A stretch of 64,000 nt of DNA from Microbacterium sp. AZCO. GTDB taxonomy: Bacteria; Actinomycetota; Actinomycetes; Actinomycetales; Microbacteriaceae. The notes below the pieces were generated by a model. The model searched no databases. It was not told the origin of the DNA and saw nothing but the letters and a program-made list of their open reading frames with translations. Numbering within the stretch: position 1 is the first letter of the stretch; every line of letters begins with the position of its first letter. The position numbers and the translations under genes are program-made. Positions 1 through 7,911 of this stretch are shown piece by piece. The stretch spans positions 1,054,001 to 1,118,000 of the forward strand of contig NZ_CP154857.1 of NCBI RefSeq assembly GCF_039614715.1, read 5' to 3'.

Positions 1-384
1 CTCGTCGTGCCCAACATCCGCGACGCCGAGACGATGACGCTCGTCGAGCTCGCTGACGCGATCGGCGCCCTGGCCGAGACCGCGCGATCGGGCAAGACGG
101 CCCCCGCCGGGATGATGGGGGGCACGTTCTCGATCACCAACGTCGGCGTCTTCGGCGTCGACGCGGGAACGCCGATCCTCAATCCGGGGGAGGCCGGCAT
201 CCTCGCCCTCGGCGCAGTGCGCCGCCAGCCCTGGGAGCACCGGGGTGAGATCGCGCTGCGCGACGTCATGACGCTCGCGCTCTCGTTCGACCACCGCCTC
301 GTCGACGGCGAGCAGGGGTCGCGGTTCCTCGCGGCGGTCGGAGGGATCCTCCGCGAGCCGGGCCGTGCGATGCTGATGCGCTGA
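1..384 (+). CDS. 2-oxoacid dehydrogenase E2 (dihydrolipoamide acyltransferase), C-terminal part
   Basis: This is the 3' end of a gene that begins before the window. It shows the C-terminal catalytic domain of E2 acyltransferases, which move an acyl group from lipoamide to CoA in pyruvate or branched-chain 2-oxoacid dehydrogenase complexes. Visible signatures are GGTFSITNVGVFGVD and the active-site segment SFDHRLVDGEQGSRFL, whose DHRxxDG holds the catalytic His and Asp. The lipoyl and E1/E3-binding domains lie outside. The downstream acyl-CoA dehydrogenase, MaoC and CitE-like genes suggest a branched-chain (Bkd-type) complex, but the specificity is inferred from context only. Confidence 0.93.
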   Translation, partial: LVVPNIRDAETMTLVELADAIGALAETARSGKTAPAGMMGGTFSITNVGVFGVDAGTPILNPGEAGILALGAVRRQPWEHRGEIALRDVMTLALSFDHRLVDGEQGSRFLAAVGGILREPGRAMLMR

Positions 385-387
385 GCG

Positions 388-2190
388 CTACCCCACTTTG
401 GGGTAGAAGAGCCCGAGTCCGTGGGCCTGCAGGATGCGGTACGCATCCTCGTAGGTCTTCGGCTCGGGCTCGCCGGGCGTGCCGTACCGCGCGAGCAGGA
501 GGCCGACGAGTCCGCGGCCGGGCGGGCTGAGCGGCTTGTCCTTCTGCGCGCCGGTCCCGAGCGCCGTGAGGTCGTCGTCATCCGGATTCTGCGGCACGTA
601 CATCGGCTGCACGACGGGCCACGTGCGCGGAGCGCGTGGGGTGTCGAGATTCACGATCGAGAACAGGTCGTTGGCACCGGCGTCCCGTCGGGAGATCGGG
701 CGCAGGCCGTGCAGCCGGGACAGGGTGGCGATGACGGCGCCGTGGTGCAGCTCGTCGTGGATGATCGTTCCCGCCCGCGTGTAGGCGGAGACCGCGATCG
801 CGGGCACGCGCACCCCGAGCCGGTCGAATCCGAAGCCCATCTCTCCTTCCTCCGCGTCCGCCACCGGCGGGGTGGCGGCCGGGGGAGGCACGTGGTCGTA
901 TGTGCCGCCGTGCTCGTCGAAGGTGATGAGCAGCAGCGTGTTCATGGCGTTCGACCCCGTCGCGCTCGCGCTCGTCTTGATCGCGTCGTAGATGCTCGCC
1001 ACGAGCTTCTCTCCCGCCCGCACGTCGCTCACGGCCGAGTCGACGATCTCCTCGCGGCCGGCATCCCCCTCGCGCAGGATGCCGAACGGAGGATGGAAGT
1101 CGTTGTGGTTGTAGACCATCCGCGGCTCGATGAACGCGTAGTCGGGGAGGGTTCCGTTCTTCGCATCCTCATAGAAGCGGGTCATGTAGACGAAGCGGTC
1201 GGTGCGCCAGTACTCCTCCAGCACGGGCGCGTGCAGCACGCCCGTGAGCGAGACGAGCTGCAGCTCGTCGAAGTACACGCGCCAGGAGAGGCCGGCGTCC
1301 TCGAGCCGGTTGAAGATCGTCGGCGCGGCAGGAGCGTCGAGCCACTTCGCGTAGCCGCCGCCGTCCTGGTTGGTGACGAAGCCGTGCGACGTCGACGCGT
1401 GGAAGAACGAGCGGTTGCAATAGGTCTGCGACGGGACCGCTGCGAACCACGAGTCGAAGACCGCGAACTCGCGGGCGAGCGTGGACAGCACGGGAAGCTG
1501 CTCGGGGGAGAAGCCGCCCATGATCTGGGATGCCTCGTCAGCCGTGGGCTCCTTCCCCTGGTGCAGACGCGTCACGTTGTTCCAGTAGTCGCGGAGGAAG
1601 CCCTCCATCGTCGCGCGCGTGCCGCCCGGCGGCGCGTTGAAGGGCGCGGTCATGCCGGCGATCTCGCTCGTCGCATTCCCGGCGGGGATCACCGTGCCGA
1701 AGAGCTGCGTGTTGACGTGCGGGTACTCTTCGCCGGGATCGGGGTTCGGCGATCCCATCACGACGTCCGTCGGGCCGGAGTAGACGTGCGCCGCGACGCG
1801 CCGGCCATCGGGACCGACGTTGCCGTGGTCGCCGAACGCCAGCCCCTCGAAGGTCTCGCCGGTGTCGAGGTCGCGAGGCGTGTAGAGCCACCCCAGCAGG
1901 TTGTCGAAGGAGCGGTTCTCGCCCATGAAGACCACGACGTGGTCGAACCCCGGCTCCGGCCGGGGCGCGAGGGCGCCGTAGTCGTCGGCACCCTGCTGGT
2001 AGCCGACGGCATGCCCGACGGCGGCGCCCGCGGCACCGCCCGCCCCACCGCCCACGATGAGTCCGGCCGCGGCGATGCCGCCGTACTTCAGGAAGTCGCG
2101 GCGAGAGCTCGCGGCGCGCGCCGAGAGCTCGGCATCCCGTTCCTCCGGCGCGTCCGTGCCCGGGTCCGCGCCCGCGTCCTCGCCCGGCAT
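388..2190 (-). CDS. Tat-exported phosphoesterase (phospholipase C / acid phosphatase family)
   Basis: A 600-residue protein with a classic twin-arginine signal (SRRDFLKYG, about residues 29-37), followed by an Ala/Gly-rich hydrophobic stretch to about residue 65, so it should be exported folded through Tat. The mature part is a PF04185-type phosphoesterase: GENRSFDNLLGW at about 90-101 is the N-terminal metal/nucleophile motif and ITFDEHGGTYDHVPPP is the second metal-binding block. Family members hydrolyse phospholipids or phosphomonoesters outside the cell; the substrate here is unknown. It sits convergently after the E2 gene and reads in the same direction as the TetR gene upstream. A TAGGCT -10 lies 9 bases before the ATG, implying a very short leader. 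Confidence 0.88.
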   Translation of the reverse strand: MPGEDAGADPGTDAPEERDAELSARAASSRRDFLKYGGIAAAGLIVGGGAGGAAGAAVGHAVGYQQGADDYGALAPRPEPGFDHVVVFMGENRSFDNLLGWLYTPRDLDTGETFEGLAFGDHGNVGPDGRRVAAHVYSGPTDVVMGSPNPDPGEEYPHVNTQLFGTVIPAGNATSEIAGMTAPFNAPPGGTRATMEGFLRDYWNNVTRLHQGKEPTADEASQIMGGFSPEQLPVLSTLAREFAVFDSWFAAVPSQTYCNRSFFHASTSHGFVTNQDGGGYAKWLDAPAAPTIFNRLEDAGLSWRVYFDELQLVSLTGVLHAPVLEEYWRTDRFVYMTRFYEDAKNGTLPDYAFIEPRMVYNHNDFHPPFGILREGDAGREEIVDSAVSDVRAGEKLVASIYDAIKTSASATGSNAMNTLLLITFDEHGGTYDHVPPPAATPPVADAEEGEMGFGFDRLGVRVPAIAVSAYTRAGTIIHDELHHGAVIATLSRLHGLRPISRRDAGANDLFSIVNLDTPRAPRTWPVVQPMYVPQNPDDDDLTALGTGAQKDKPLSPPGRGLVGLLLARYGTPGEPEPKTYEDAYRILQAHGLGLFYPKVG

Positions 2191-2209
2191 CGTGTGGCCA
2201 GCCTAGGCC

Positions 2210-2806
2210 TCAGGTCGCCAGCGCCGCCCGCGCCATGGACTCGAGGATCGGCCGCACCGTGCGGTCGCCGGCCGACTGGCGGGCGCCCCGCATGCTGTGC
2301 GGCGTCGAGTTGATGAGGCCGAAGCAGGCGTGGGCCCGCACGCGGAGGTCGGACTCGCCGCGCTCGGGATGCACCCGGGTGAGTACGCGGATCCAGAGCT
2401 CGACGTACTCGCGCTGGAGCCGGCGCACGCGGCCGCGATCCTCGTCGCTGAGGCTCGCGAGATCCCGGTCCTGCACGCGGATGACGTCGGCGTCGCGCAG
2501 AGCGAAGTCGACGTGGAAGGCGATGAGCGCCGCCAGCTGCTCGGCCGGATCGTCGTGACGGGCCACGACCTCCTGCCCGCCGGCGAGCAGCCGCTCGCTC
2601 ACCCCCACCAGGATGGCGCTCAGCAGCGCCTGCTTGTTGGCGAAGTGGCGGTACACCGCGGGGCCGCTCACGCCCACGGATGCTCCGAGGTCCTCCAGGC
2701 TCACTCCGCTGAAGCCGCGCTCGGCGAAAAGCCGCGCCGCCTCGTGGAGGAGCGCCGCCTGCCGGTCGGCCTTCGCGCGATCGCGCTCGGTCAGGCCGCT
2801 TGTCAT
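2210..2806 (-). CDS. TetR family transcriptional repressor
   Basis: A 198-residue TetR-type regulator. The N-terminal helix-turn-helix spans about residues 30-65 (SLEDLGASVGVSGPAVYRHF is the recognition region), followed by an all-helical ligand-binding domain. It is divergent from the acyl-CoA dehydrogenase operon and the 108-base gap contains two GTTA...TAAC palindromes, so it probably represses both itself and that operon in response to an acyl-CoA. Its position parallels the TetR regulators that flank leucine-catabolic genes in mycobacteria; the ligand is inference. The start follows GAGGA, which one of the operators covers. Confidence 0.9.
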   Translation of the reverse strand: MTSGLTERDRAKADRQAALLHEAARLFAERGFSGVSLEDLGASVGVSGPAVYRHFANKQALLSAILVGVSERLLAGGQEVVARHDDPAEQLAALIAFHVDFALRDADVIRVQDRDLASLSDEDRGRVRRLQREYVELWIRVLTRVHPERGESDLRVRAHACFGLINSTPHSMRGARQSAGDRTVRPILESMARAALAT

Positions 2807-2810
2807 TTCA

Positions 2811-2826
2811 GTTAATCCTCGCTAAC
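2811..2826. promoter_or_regulatory. Candidate TetR operator O1
   Basis: An imperfect 16-base palindrome with GTTA and TAAC ends, starting five bases upstream of the TetR start codon and covering its ribosome-binding site. It shares length and end half-sites with O2, 27 bases away. Confidence 0.6.
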
Positions 2827-2837
2827 CTGGATCACCA

Positions 2838-2853
2838 GTTAGTGAACACTAAC
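2838..2853. promoter_or_regulatory. Candidate TetR operator O2
   Basis: A 16-base near-perfect palindrome, GTTAGTG-AA-CACTAAC, in the TetR/acyl-CoA dehydrogenase intergenic region. Seven-base arms are typical of TetR-family operators, and a second copy of the half-sites occurs at 2811-2826. Confidence 0.7.
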
Positions 2854-2914
2854 CAGTACCCCCATGTCCCCACAACGGACGTGATGCGATCGTGACGTCG
2901 ACGGAGATGCACGC

Positions 2915-4069
2915 ATGAACCAGCCCGATCTGACCGACGACGAGCTCGAACTCACCAAGCTCGTCCGCGACTTCGCCGACGAGGTGGTGGCGCCCCGCTC
3001 GTACGAGGCCGACCGCACCAAGACGCTCCCGCTCGACGTGGTCGCGCAGATGGGGGAGCTGGGTCTGTTCGGCCTGCCCTTCCCCGAAGAGCTCGGCGGA
3101 CAGGGCGGCGACTACTTCGCGCTGTGCCTCGCGATCGAGGGCCTCGGCCGCGTCGACCAGTCGATCGCCATCACCCTCGAGGCCGGCGTGAGCCTGGGCG
3201 CGATGCCGGTCTTCCGCTTCGGCTCCGACGCGCAGAAGCACGAGCTGCTTCCCGACCTGCTCGCCGGTCGCGCGCTCGCCGGGTTCGGGCTCACCGAGCC
3301 GGAGGCGGGCTCCGACGCGGGCGCGACGCGCACGACGGCACGGCTCGACGGCGGGGAGTGGGTCGTCAACGGATCGAAGCAGTTCATCACCAACTCCGGC
3401 ACCGACATCACGAGGTTCGTCACGGTCACGGCGGTCACGGGGGAGTCGAACGGCCGCAAGGAGATCTCGACGATCATCGTGCCGAACGGCACGCAAGGCT
3501 TCACCGTCGAGGCGCCGTACGACAAGGTGGGCTGGCACGCCTCCGACACGCATCCCCTGACCTTCGTCGACGCCCGCGTGCCCGAGGCCAATCTGCTCGG
3601 CGAGCGCGGTCGCGGGTTCGCCAACTTCCTGCACATCCTCGACGAGGGGCGCATCGCGATCGCCGCCCTGTCGACGGGAGCCGCGGAGGGATGCCTCGAG
3701 GCATCCATCGACTACGCGAAGAAGCGCACGGTGTTCGGCGAGTCGCTCTCGTCGCGTCAGAGCATCCAGTTCACGATCGCGCGCATGCAGGCCCGCGTGC
3801 ACACGGCGCGGCTCGCCTGGCGGCACGCGGCCCGGCTGCGCGACGCCGGCAAGCCGTTCAAGACCGAGGCCGCCATCGCCAAGCTCACGGCGAGCGACGC
3901 GGCGATGGACAATGCACGCGACGCGACGCAGGTGTTCGGCGGCAACGGCTTCATCAACGAGTACCCCGTGGCGCGGCACTACCGCGACTCGAAGATCCTC
4001 GAGATCGGCGAGGGCACGAGCGAGGTGCAGCTGCTCGTCATCTCGCGCGCGCTCGGGCTCGACGGGTAG
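2915..4069 (+). CDS. Acyl-CoA dehydrogenase
   Basis: A 384-residue FAD-dependent acyl-CoA dehydrogenase that introduces an alpha-beta double bond into an acyl-CoA. Seen are the family signature FGLTEPEAGSDAGAT (about 124-138), the FAD-contacting QVFGGNGFINEYPVARHYRD and the C-terminal IGEGTSEVQ, where the Glu before Gly-Thr is the usual catalytic base of short-chain enzymes. It leads an operon with a MaoC hydratase (next start 2 bases after its stop) and a CitE-like lyase. This order matches the fadE19-maoC-citE block next to bkdABC in Mycobacterium tuberculosis, so a branched short-chain substrate is likely but not shown. Regulation by the divergent TetR protein is probable. Confidence 0.95.
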   Translation: MNQPDLTDDELELTKLVRDFADEVVAPRSYEADRTKTLPLDVVAQMGELGLFGLPFPEELGGQGGDYFALCLAIEGLGRVDQSIAITLEAGVSLGAMPVFRFGSDAQKHELLPDLLAGRALAGFGLTEPEAGSDAGATRTTARLDGGEWVVNGSKQFITNSGTDITRFVTVTAVTGESNGRKEISTIIVPNGTQGFTVEAPYDKVGWHASDTHPLTFVDARVPEANLLGERGRGFANFLHILDEGRIAIAALSTGAAEGCLEASIDYAKKRTVFGESLSSRQSIQFTIARMQARVHTARLAWRHAARLRDAGKPFKTEAAIAKLTASDAAMDNARDATQVFGGNGFINEYPVARHYRDSKILEIGEGTSEVQLLVISRALGLDG

Positions 4070-4070
4070 C

Positions 4071-4613
4071 GTGACTCGCGTGGGCGACGGCACAGGCTGG
4101 GACGAGAACCAGGAGCAGCGTCCGCCGGAGGTGCTGCAGCGCGGGCTCTACTACGAGGAGCTCGAGGTGGGCGTCAGGTACGTGCACCGCCCCGGCCGCA
4201 CGGCCACCGAGGCCGACAACGTGCTGTTCTCCTCGCTCACGATGAACAGCCAGGCGCTGCACCTGGACGCCGCCTACGCCGCGACCCAGCCCTTCGGGCA
4301 GCGACTCATGAACTCCATGTGGACGCTCGCGACCATGGTCGGGGCGTCCGTCGCCCAGATCACCCAGGGGACCCTCGTCGCGCAGCTCGGCCTCACCGAC
4401 ATCTCGTTCCCCGCGCCGCTCTTCCACGGCGACACGCTGTACACCGAGACCGAGATCGTCGAGAAGCGGCGCTCGGCATCGCGGCCCGGGCAGGGCATCG
4501 TGACGATGCGGCACACCGGCCGCAATCAGGACGGCGTCATCGTGGCCACAGCGACGCGCACGGCGCTCATGTGGTGCCGGGATGCCGCCACCCCGACGGA
4601 AGGAGCTCCGTGA
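4071..4613 (+). CDS. MaoC family hot-dog dehydratase
   Basis: A 180-residue hot-dog-fold protein of the MaoC-like enoyl-CoA hydratase group. Recognisable are GLYYEELEVGVRYVHRPGRT near the N-terminus and the MNSQALHLDAAYA segment, where Asn and His occupy the hydratase-motif region. It would hydrate the enoyl-CoA made by the preceding dehydrogenase. The GTG start at 4071 follows the upstream stop by one base, and the stop overlaps the next gene's GTG (GTGA), so the three genes are translationally coupled. Upstream in-frame starts lie inside the dehydrogenase gene and are less likely. Confidence 0.88.
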   Translation: MTRVGDGTGWDENQEQRPPEVLQRGLYYEELEVGVRYVHRPGRTATEADNVLFSSLTMNSQALHLDAAYAATQPFGQRLMNSMWTLATMVGASVAQITQGTLVAQLGLTDISFPAPLFHGDTLYTETEIVEKRRSASRPGQGIVTMRHTGRNQDGVIVATATRTALMWCRDAATPTEGAP

Positions 4614-5413
4614 CGTTCGACCTCGGTCCCGCCATCCTGTTCTGCCCCGCCGATCGCCCCGAGCGGTACGCGAAGGCGCTCGAGCGCGCCGATGCCGTGA
4701 TCCTCGACCTGGAGGACGCCGTCGCGCCGGCCGACAAGGCCGCGGCGCGCGGTGCGCTCATCGAGTCGGACCTCGACCCGGTCCGCGTCGTCGTGCGCGT
4801 CAATCCGACGGGCACGGATGCGTTCGAGGCCGACCTCGCGACGCTGTCCCAGACCGACTACCGCACGATCATGGTCGCGAAGGCCGAGTCGCCTAAGCGC
4901 ATCGCGAAGATCGACCGCCGGTTCGACGTCGTCGCCCTGCTCGAGACCGCGAAGGGCGTCGCGGCGGCCGAGCGCATCGCCGATCTCCCGAACGTCACGG
5001 CGCTCATGTGGGGAGCGGAGGACCTCGTCGCGAGCCTCGGCGGCACGTCCAGCCGCAAGCCGAACGGTCGCTACCGCGACATCGCGCGGTACGCGCGCGG
5101 CCGCACGCTCCTGGCCGCCGGCGCCCGCGGCAAGGCCGCCATCGACGCCGTGCACCTCGACATCGCCGACACGAAGCGGCTGCGGATCGAGGCCGCGGAC
5201 GCGGCAGCCTCGGGATTCACGGCGACGGCCTGCATCCACCCTTCTCAGGTCGAGGTGATCCGCGCCGCCTACCGGCCCGCCGCGGATGCCGTCACGTGGG
5301 CGCGGGCCGTGCTCGACGCCGCGACGGGGGAGCGCGGCGTCTTCACCTACCAGGGGCGCATGGTCGACGAGCCCGTCCTGCGCCACGCGCGCGGCATCCT
5401 GAAGCGGGCCTGA
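4610..5413 (+). CDS. CitE-like CoA ester lyase (HpcH/HpaI aldolase family)
   Basis: A 267-residue TIM-barrel protein of the citrate lyase beta-subunit-like family. The N-terminal ILFCPADRPERYAKAL and ADAVILDLEDAVAP carry the Arg and the acidic residues that bind Mg2+ and CoA ester; MWGAEDLVASLGG is the second metal-binding block, and the C-terminus has CIHPSQVEVI. Stand-alone CitE proteins cleave malyl-, citramalyl- or 3-hydroxyacyl-CoA esters. Its place after MaoC and an acyl-CoA dehydrogenase is the same as Rv2498c in M. tuberculosis. The start is the GTG overlapping the MaoC stop. Confidence 0.9.
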   Translation: MTFDLGPAILFCPADRPERYAKALERADAVILDLEDAVAPADKAAARGALIESDLDPVRVVVRVNPTGTDAFEADLATLSQTDYRTIMVAKAESPKRIAKIDRRFDVVALLETAKGVAAAERIADLPNVTALMWGAEDLVASLGGTSSRKPNGRYRDIARYARGRTLLAAGARGKAAIDAVHLDIADTKRLRIEAADAAASGFTATACIHPSQVEVIRAAYRPAADAVTWARAVLDAATGERGVFTYQGRMVDEPVLRHARGILKRA

Positions 5414-5424
5414 TCGCGACCTAA

Positions 5425-5439
5425 CGCCTGATTCAGGCG
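5425..5439. terminator. Short convergent hairpin
   Basis: A 7-bp stem with a one-base centre, CGCCTGA-T-TCAGGCG, between the convergent CitE-like and histidine phosphatase genes. It is small and has no T tract, so it is only a weak terminator candidate. Confidence 0.3.
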
Positions 5440-6038
5440 GCGATCGGCGTGTACGACAGCAGCCGCAGGCGCTCCCGCTCGAAGAGCACCGTGTGCGCCG
5501 AGGCGTTGGCGAGCTTCTCGCCGTCGAGGGGCAGGGTTCCGCCGCTCGCGTGACGGATCACCTCGCGGATGAGCGCACCGTGCGTCACCACGATGACGGT
5601 CGCCGCGGCCGGAGCCGTCGCACGGCGCACGTCGCGCGTGACCAGGGTGAGCCCGTGGAGGGCGCGCTCCCGCAGAGCCTCGCGCGTCTCGGCCTCGGGG
5701 ACGTCGGTGCCGTGCCAGTCGCCCCACCGCTGGAAGTACTCGTCGACGCTCAAGCCCTCGGCGACGCCGTAGCCGCGCTCGCGCAGCTCGGGGTACAGCC
5801 GCGGAGCCTCGAGCTCGAGCTCGCCCGCGATGATCTCCGCCGTCTCGCGCGCCCGGGACAGGTCGCTGGCCGCCATGAGGATCGGCACATCGGGATTGAG
5901 CCGCTCGCGCAGCGAGGCGGCCGCATCGCGGGCCTGCTGACGACCGGTGTCGTTGAGCGGGACGTCGGTCGACCCCTGGATGCGTCGATCGCGGTTCCAG
6001 TCGGTCTCGCCGTGGCGCACGAGGATGAGGGTCGTCAC
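5433..6038 (-). CDS. Histidine phosphatase family protein
   Basis: A 201-residue phosphoglycerate mutase-like phosphatase. LILVRHGETDWNRDRRIQG near the N-terminus carries the phospho-accepting His of the RHG motif, ASDLSRARETAEII has the second Arg, and VIVVTHGALIREVI supplies the second catalytic His. Such cytoplasmic enzymes dephosphorylate small metabolites; the substrate cannot be read from sequence. It is convergent with the CitE-like gene. The GTG start has a TAGGCT -10 six bases upstream and no Shine-Dalgarno, so it is predicted to be leaderless. Confidence 0.93.
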   Translation of the reverse strand: MTTLILVRHGETDWNRDRRIQGSTDVPLNDTGRQQARDAAASLRERLNPDVPILMAASDLSRARETAEIIAGELELEAPRLYPELRERGYGVAEGLSVDEYFQRWGDWHGTDVPEAETREALRERALHGLTLVTRDVRRATAPAAATVIVVTHGALIREVIRHASGGTLPLDGEKLANASAHTVLFERERLRLLSYTPIAA

Positions 6039-6044
6039 CCTTCG

Positions 6045-6050
6045 AGCCTA
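6045..6050 (-). promoter_or_regulatory. Leaderless -10 element of the histidine phosphatase gene
   Basis: TAGGCT on the minus strand ends six bases before the GTG at 6038, placing the transcript start on the start codon. Confidence 0.6.
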
Positions 6051-6067
6051 TCCGCGACCGACGGGGG

Positions 6068-6919
6068 TCAGCGCGGCGCGGGCAGGGCCTCGGCGAACGC
6101 GCGCAGCACGTCGCTCGTGCCCGCGTCGATCTTCACGGTGGCACGACCGTCGGCCCGGGTCTCGCCGCGATTGACGATCACGACGGGGAGGCGCCGGCGG
6201 CGCGCACGCTCGACGAGCCGGATGCCCGAGTTCACGACGAGGGACGACCCGGCGACGACGAGAGCCTCGCTCGTGCGCACGAGCTGCTCCGCCTCGCGGA
6301 ACTTCTCGGCGGGGATGAACTCGCCGAAGAAGACGACGTCGGGCTTCAGCATCCCTCCGCAGACGGTGCATTCGGGCACGACGAAGCCATCGCTCGACTC
6401 GGGGAGCACATCGCCGTCCGGCCCGAGCTGCACGTTGTCGGGGATCGCGATCCACGGGTTGTCGCGCTCGACCCGCGCCGCGAGGTCGCGCCGGTCGAAC
6501 ACCTGCCCGCAGTGCGTGCAGAAGACCCGGCGCATCGTGCCGTGCAGCTCGACGACGCGGCGGCTGCCGGCGCGCACGTGCAGCCCGTCGACGTTCTGCG
6601 TGATGACCCCCGACGCGACGCCGTCCGACTCGAGACGCGCGAGAGCCCGGTGGCCCTCGTTCGGGGCCGCAGCGGCGAACGCCTTCCACCCGAGGTGGCT
6701 GCCGACCCAGTACCGGCGGCGCGATGACTCGCTCGCGAGGAACGCCTGAGCCGTCATGGGCGTGCGCACCGGCGCGCCCTTTCCGCGGTAGTCCGGGATG
6801 CCGGAATCCGTCGAGACGCCCGCGCCGGTGAGCACCGCGATGCGACGACCGGAGAGCACCTCGACCGCGCGTGCGACGGAGGCGGCGGTCTGCGCGTCGA
6901 AGTCGGTCACGATGGTCAT
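6068..6919 (-). CDS. Sir2-family NAD-dependent protein deacetylase
   Basis: A 283-residue sirtuin. VLTGAGVSTDSGIPDYRG is the NAD-binding loop, ITQNVDGLHVRAG gives the Gln-Asn-Val-Asp motif, and VVELHGTM contains the catalytic His. Four zinc ligands are seen as CTHCG and CTVCGG, separated by about 50 residues. It removes acyl groups from lysines using NAD and yields nicotinamide. The spacing between the Cys pairs is long, as in class II / SIRT4-like actinobacterial sirtuins. The ATG follows a GAGGGGGTG ribosome-binding site, and it is divergent from the RNA methyltransferase gene. Confidence 0.95.
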   Translation of the reverse strand: MTIVTDFDAQTAASVARAVEVLSGRRIAVLTGAGVSTDSGIPDYRGKGAPVRTPMTAQAFLASESSRRRYWVGSHLGWKAFAAAAPNEGHRALARLESDGVASGVITQNVDGLHVRAGSRRVVELHGTMRRVFCTHCGQVFDRRDLAARVERDNPWIAIPDNVQLGPDGDVLPESSDGFVVPECTVCGGMLKPDVVFFGEFIPAEKFREAEQLVRTSEALVVAGSSLVVNSGIRLVERARRRRLPVVIVNRGETRADGRATVKIDAGTSDVLRAFAEALPAPR

Positions 6920-6994
6920 GGCACCCCCTCGGCAACGAGAGTACGCCCGCCGGTTTTCCGGCGTGTTACGGATGCCTCATGGGAAGGTGGACGG

Positions 6995-7801
6995 ATGCTC
7001 GTCACCCCGATCGGCTCCGCGTCCGATGAGCGCCTCGCCGACTACCGCGACCTGACCGACGTCGCCCTCCGGCGCGTGCTCGAGCCCGAGGGCGGGCTGT
7101 ACATCGCCGAGTCGGCGAAGGTCATCGCGCGCGCCGTCCGAGCCGGGCACCGGCCGCGCTCGGTGCTCGTGCAGGAGAAGTGGCTGCCGGATGCCGAGAC
7201 GCTGCTCGCCGACCTCCCCGACGTCCCCGTGTACGTCGTGCCGGGCGAGGTCGCCGAGGCGCTCACCGGCTACACCGTCCACCGGGGGGCGCTCGCCGCG
7301 ATGCACCGCCCGCCCCTCGCGCCCGTCGAGGAGGTCGTGGCTGCCGCGCGGCGCGTCGTCGTGCTCGAGGACATCGTCGACCACACGAACGTCGGGGCGA
7401 TCTTCCGCGGAGCGGCCGGCCTCGGCGCCGACGCCGTGCTCGTGTCGCCGCGATGCGCCGACCCGCTGTACCGGAGGTCGGTGCGCGTGTCGATGGGCAC
7501 GGTGTTCCAGGTGCCGTGGACGCGGCTGCCCGAGTGGGGCGAGGCGTCGTCGGTGCTCCACGGACTCGGCTTCCACCTCGCCGCCCTCGCGCTCGCCGAC
7601 GGCGCGGTCCCGCTCGACGCCTTCGCCGCTGCGGCGCCCGAGCGCGTGGCCCTCATGCTCGGCGCCGAGGGGGACGGGCTGTCCCGTCGCGCGCTCGCCG
7701 CGGCCGACACCGTCGTGACGATCCCGATGGCCGGGGGCGTCGACTCCCTCAACGTCGCCGCCGCCGCGGCCGTGGCGATGTGGGAGCTGCGGGTGCGCTA
7801 G
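6995..7801 (+). CDS. TrmH/SpoU-family RNA methyltransferase
   Basis: A 268-residue SPOUT methyltransferase. The N-terminal part (about 1-100, with EPEGGLYIAESAKVI) is the substrate-binding region, and the C-terminal trefoil-knot domain shows the three family motifs: DHTNVGAIFRGAAGLGADAV, LMLGAEGDGLSRRAL and IPMAGGVDSLNVAAAAAVAM. These enzymes 2'-O-methylate rRNA or tRNA with S-adenosylmethionine. The exact nucleotide is not predictable. The ATG follows GAAGGTGGA at good spacing. The gene ends at a large hairpin shared with the convergent hydrolase gene. Confidence 0.92.
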   Translation: MLVTPIGSASDERLADYRDLTDVALRRVLEPEGGLYIAESAKVIARAVRAGHRPRSVLVQEKWLPDAETLLADLPDVPVYVVPGEVAEALTGYTVHRGALAAMHRPPLAPVEEVVAAARRVVVLEDIVDHTNVGAIFRGAAGLGADAVLVSPRCADPLYRRSVRVSMGTVFQVPWTRLPEWGEASSVLHGLGFHLAALALADGAVPLDAFAAAAPERVALMLGAEGDGLSRRALAAADTVVTIPMAGGVDSLNVAAAAAVAMWELRVR

Positions 7802-7818
7802 GTCCTCCGCGTCCATAT

Positions 7819-7885
7819 CCCGTGCTCTCGCCGAGCGCCCGCGCAACGAACGGACCAGAACGTGGGCGCTCGGCGGCAGCACGGG
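7819..7885. terminator. Long imperfect hairpin between convergent genes
   Basis: Arms 7819-7840 and 7864-7885 can pair over about 20 bases (CCCGTGCT with AGCACGGG outside, CGCCGAGCGCCC with GGGCGCTCGGCG inside), leaving a 23-base loop. It lies between the convergent methyltransferase and SGNH genes, and probably ends both transcripts. Confidence 0.6.
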
Positions 7886-7911
7886 CTCTGGGCGGGCGGG
7901 ATGCGGCGGGC

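Noticed and set aside
5425..5439. Regulatory operator between convergent genes
   Set aside because: The short palindrome lies at two gene ends with no promoter nearby, so a weak terminator role is more likely.
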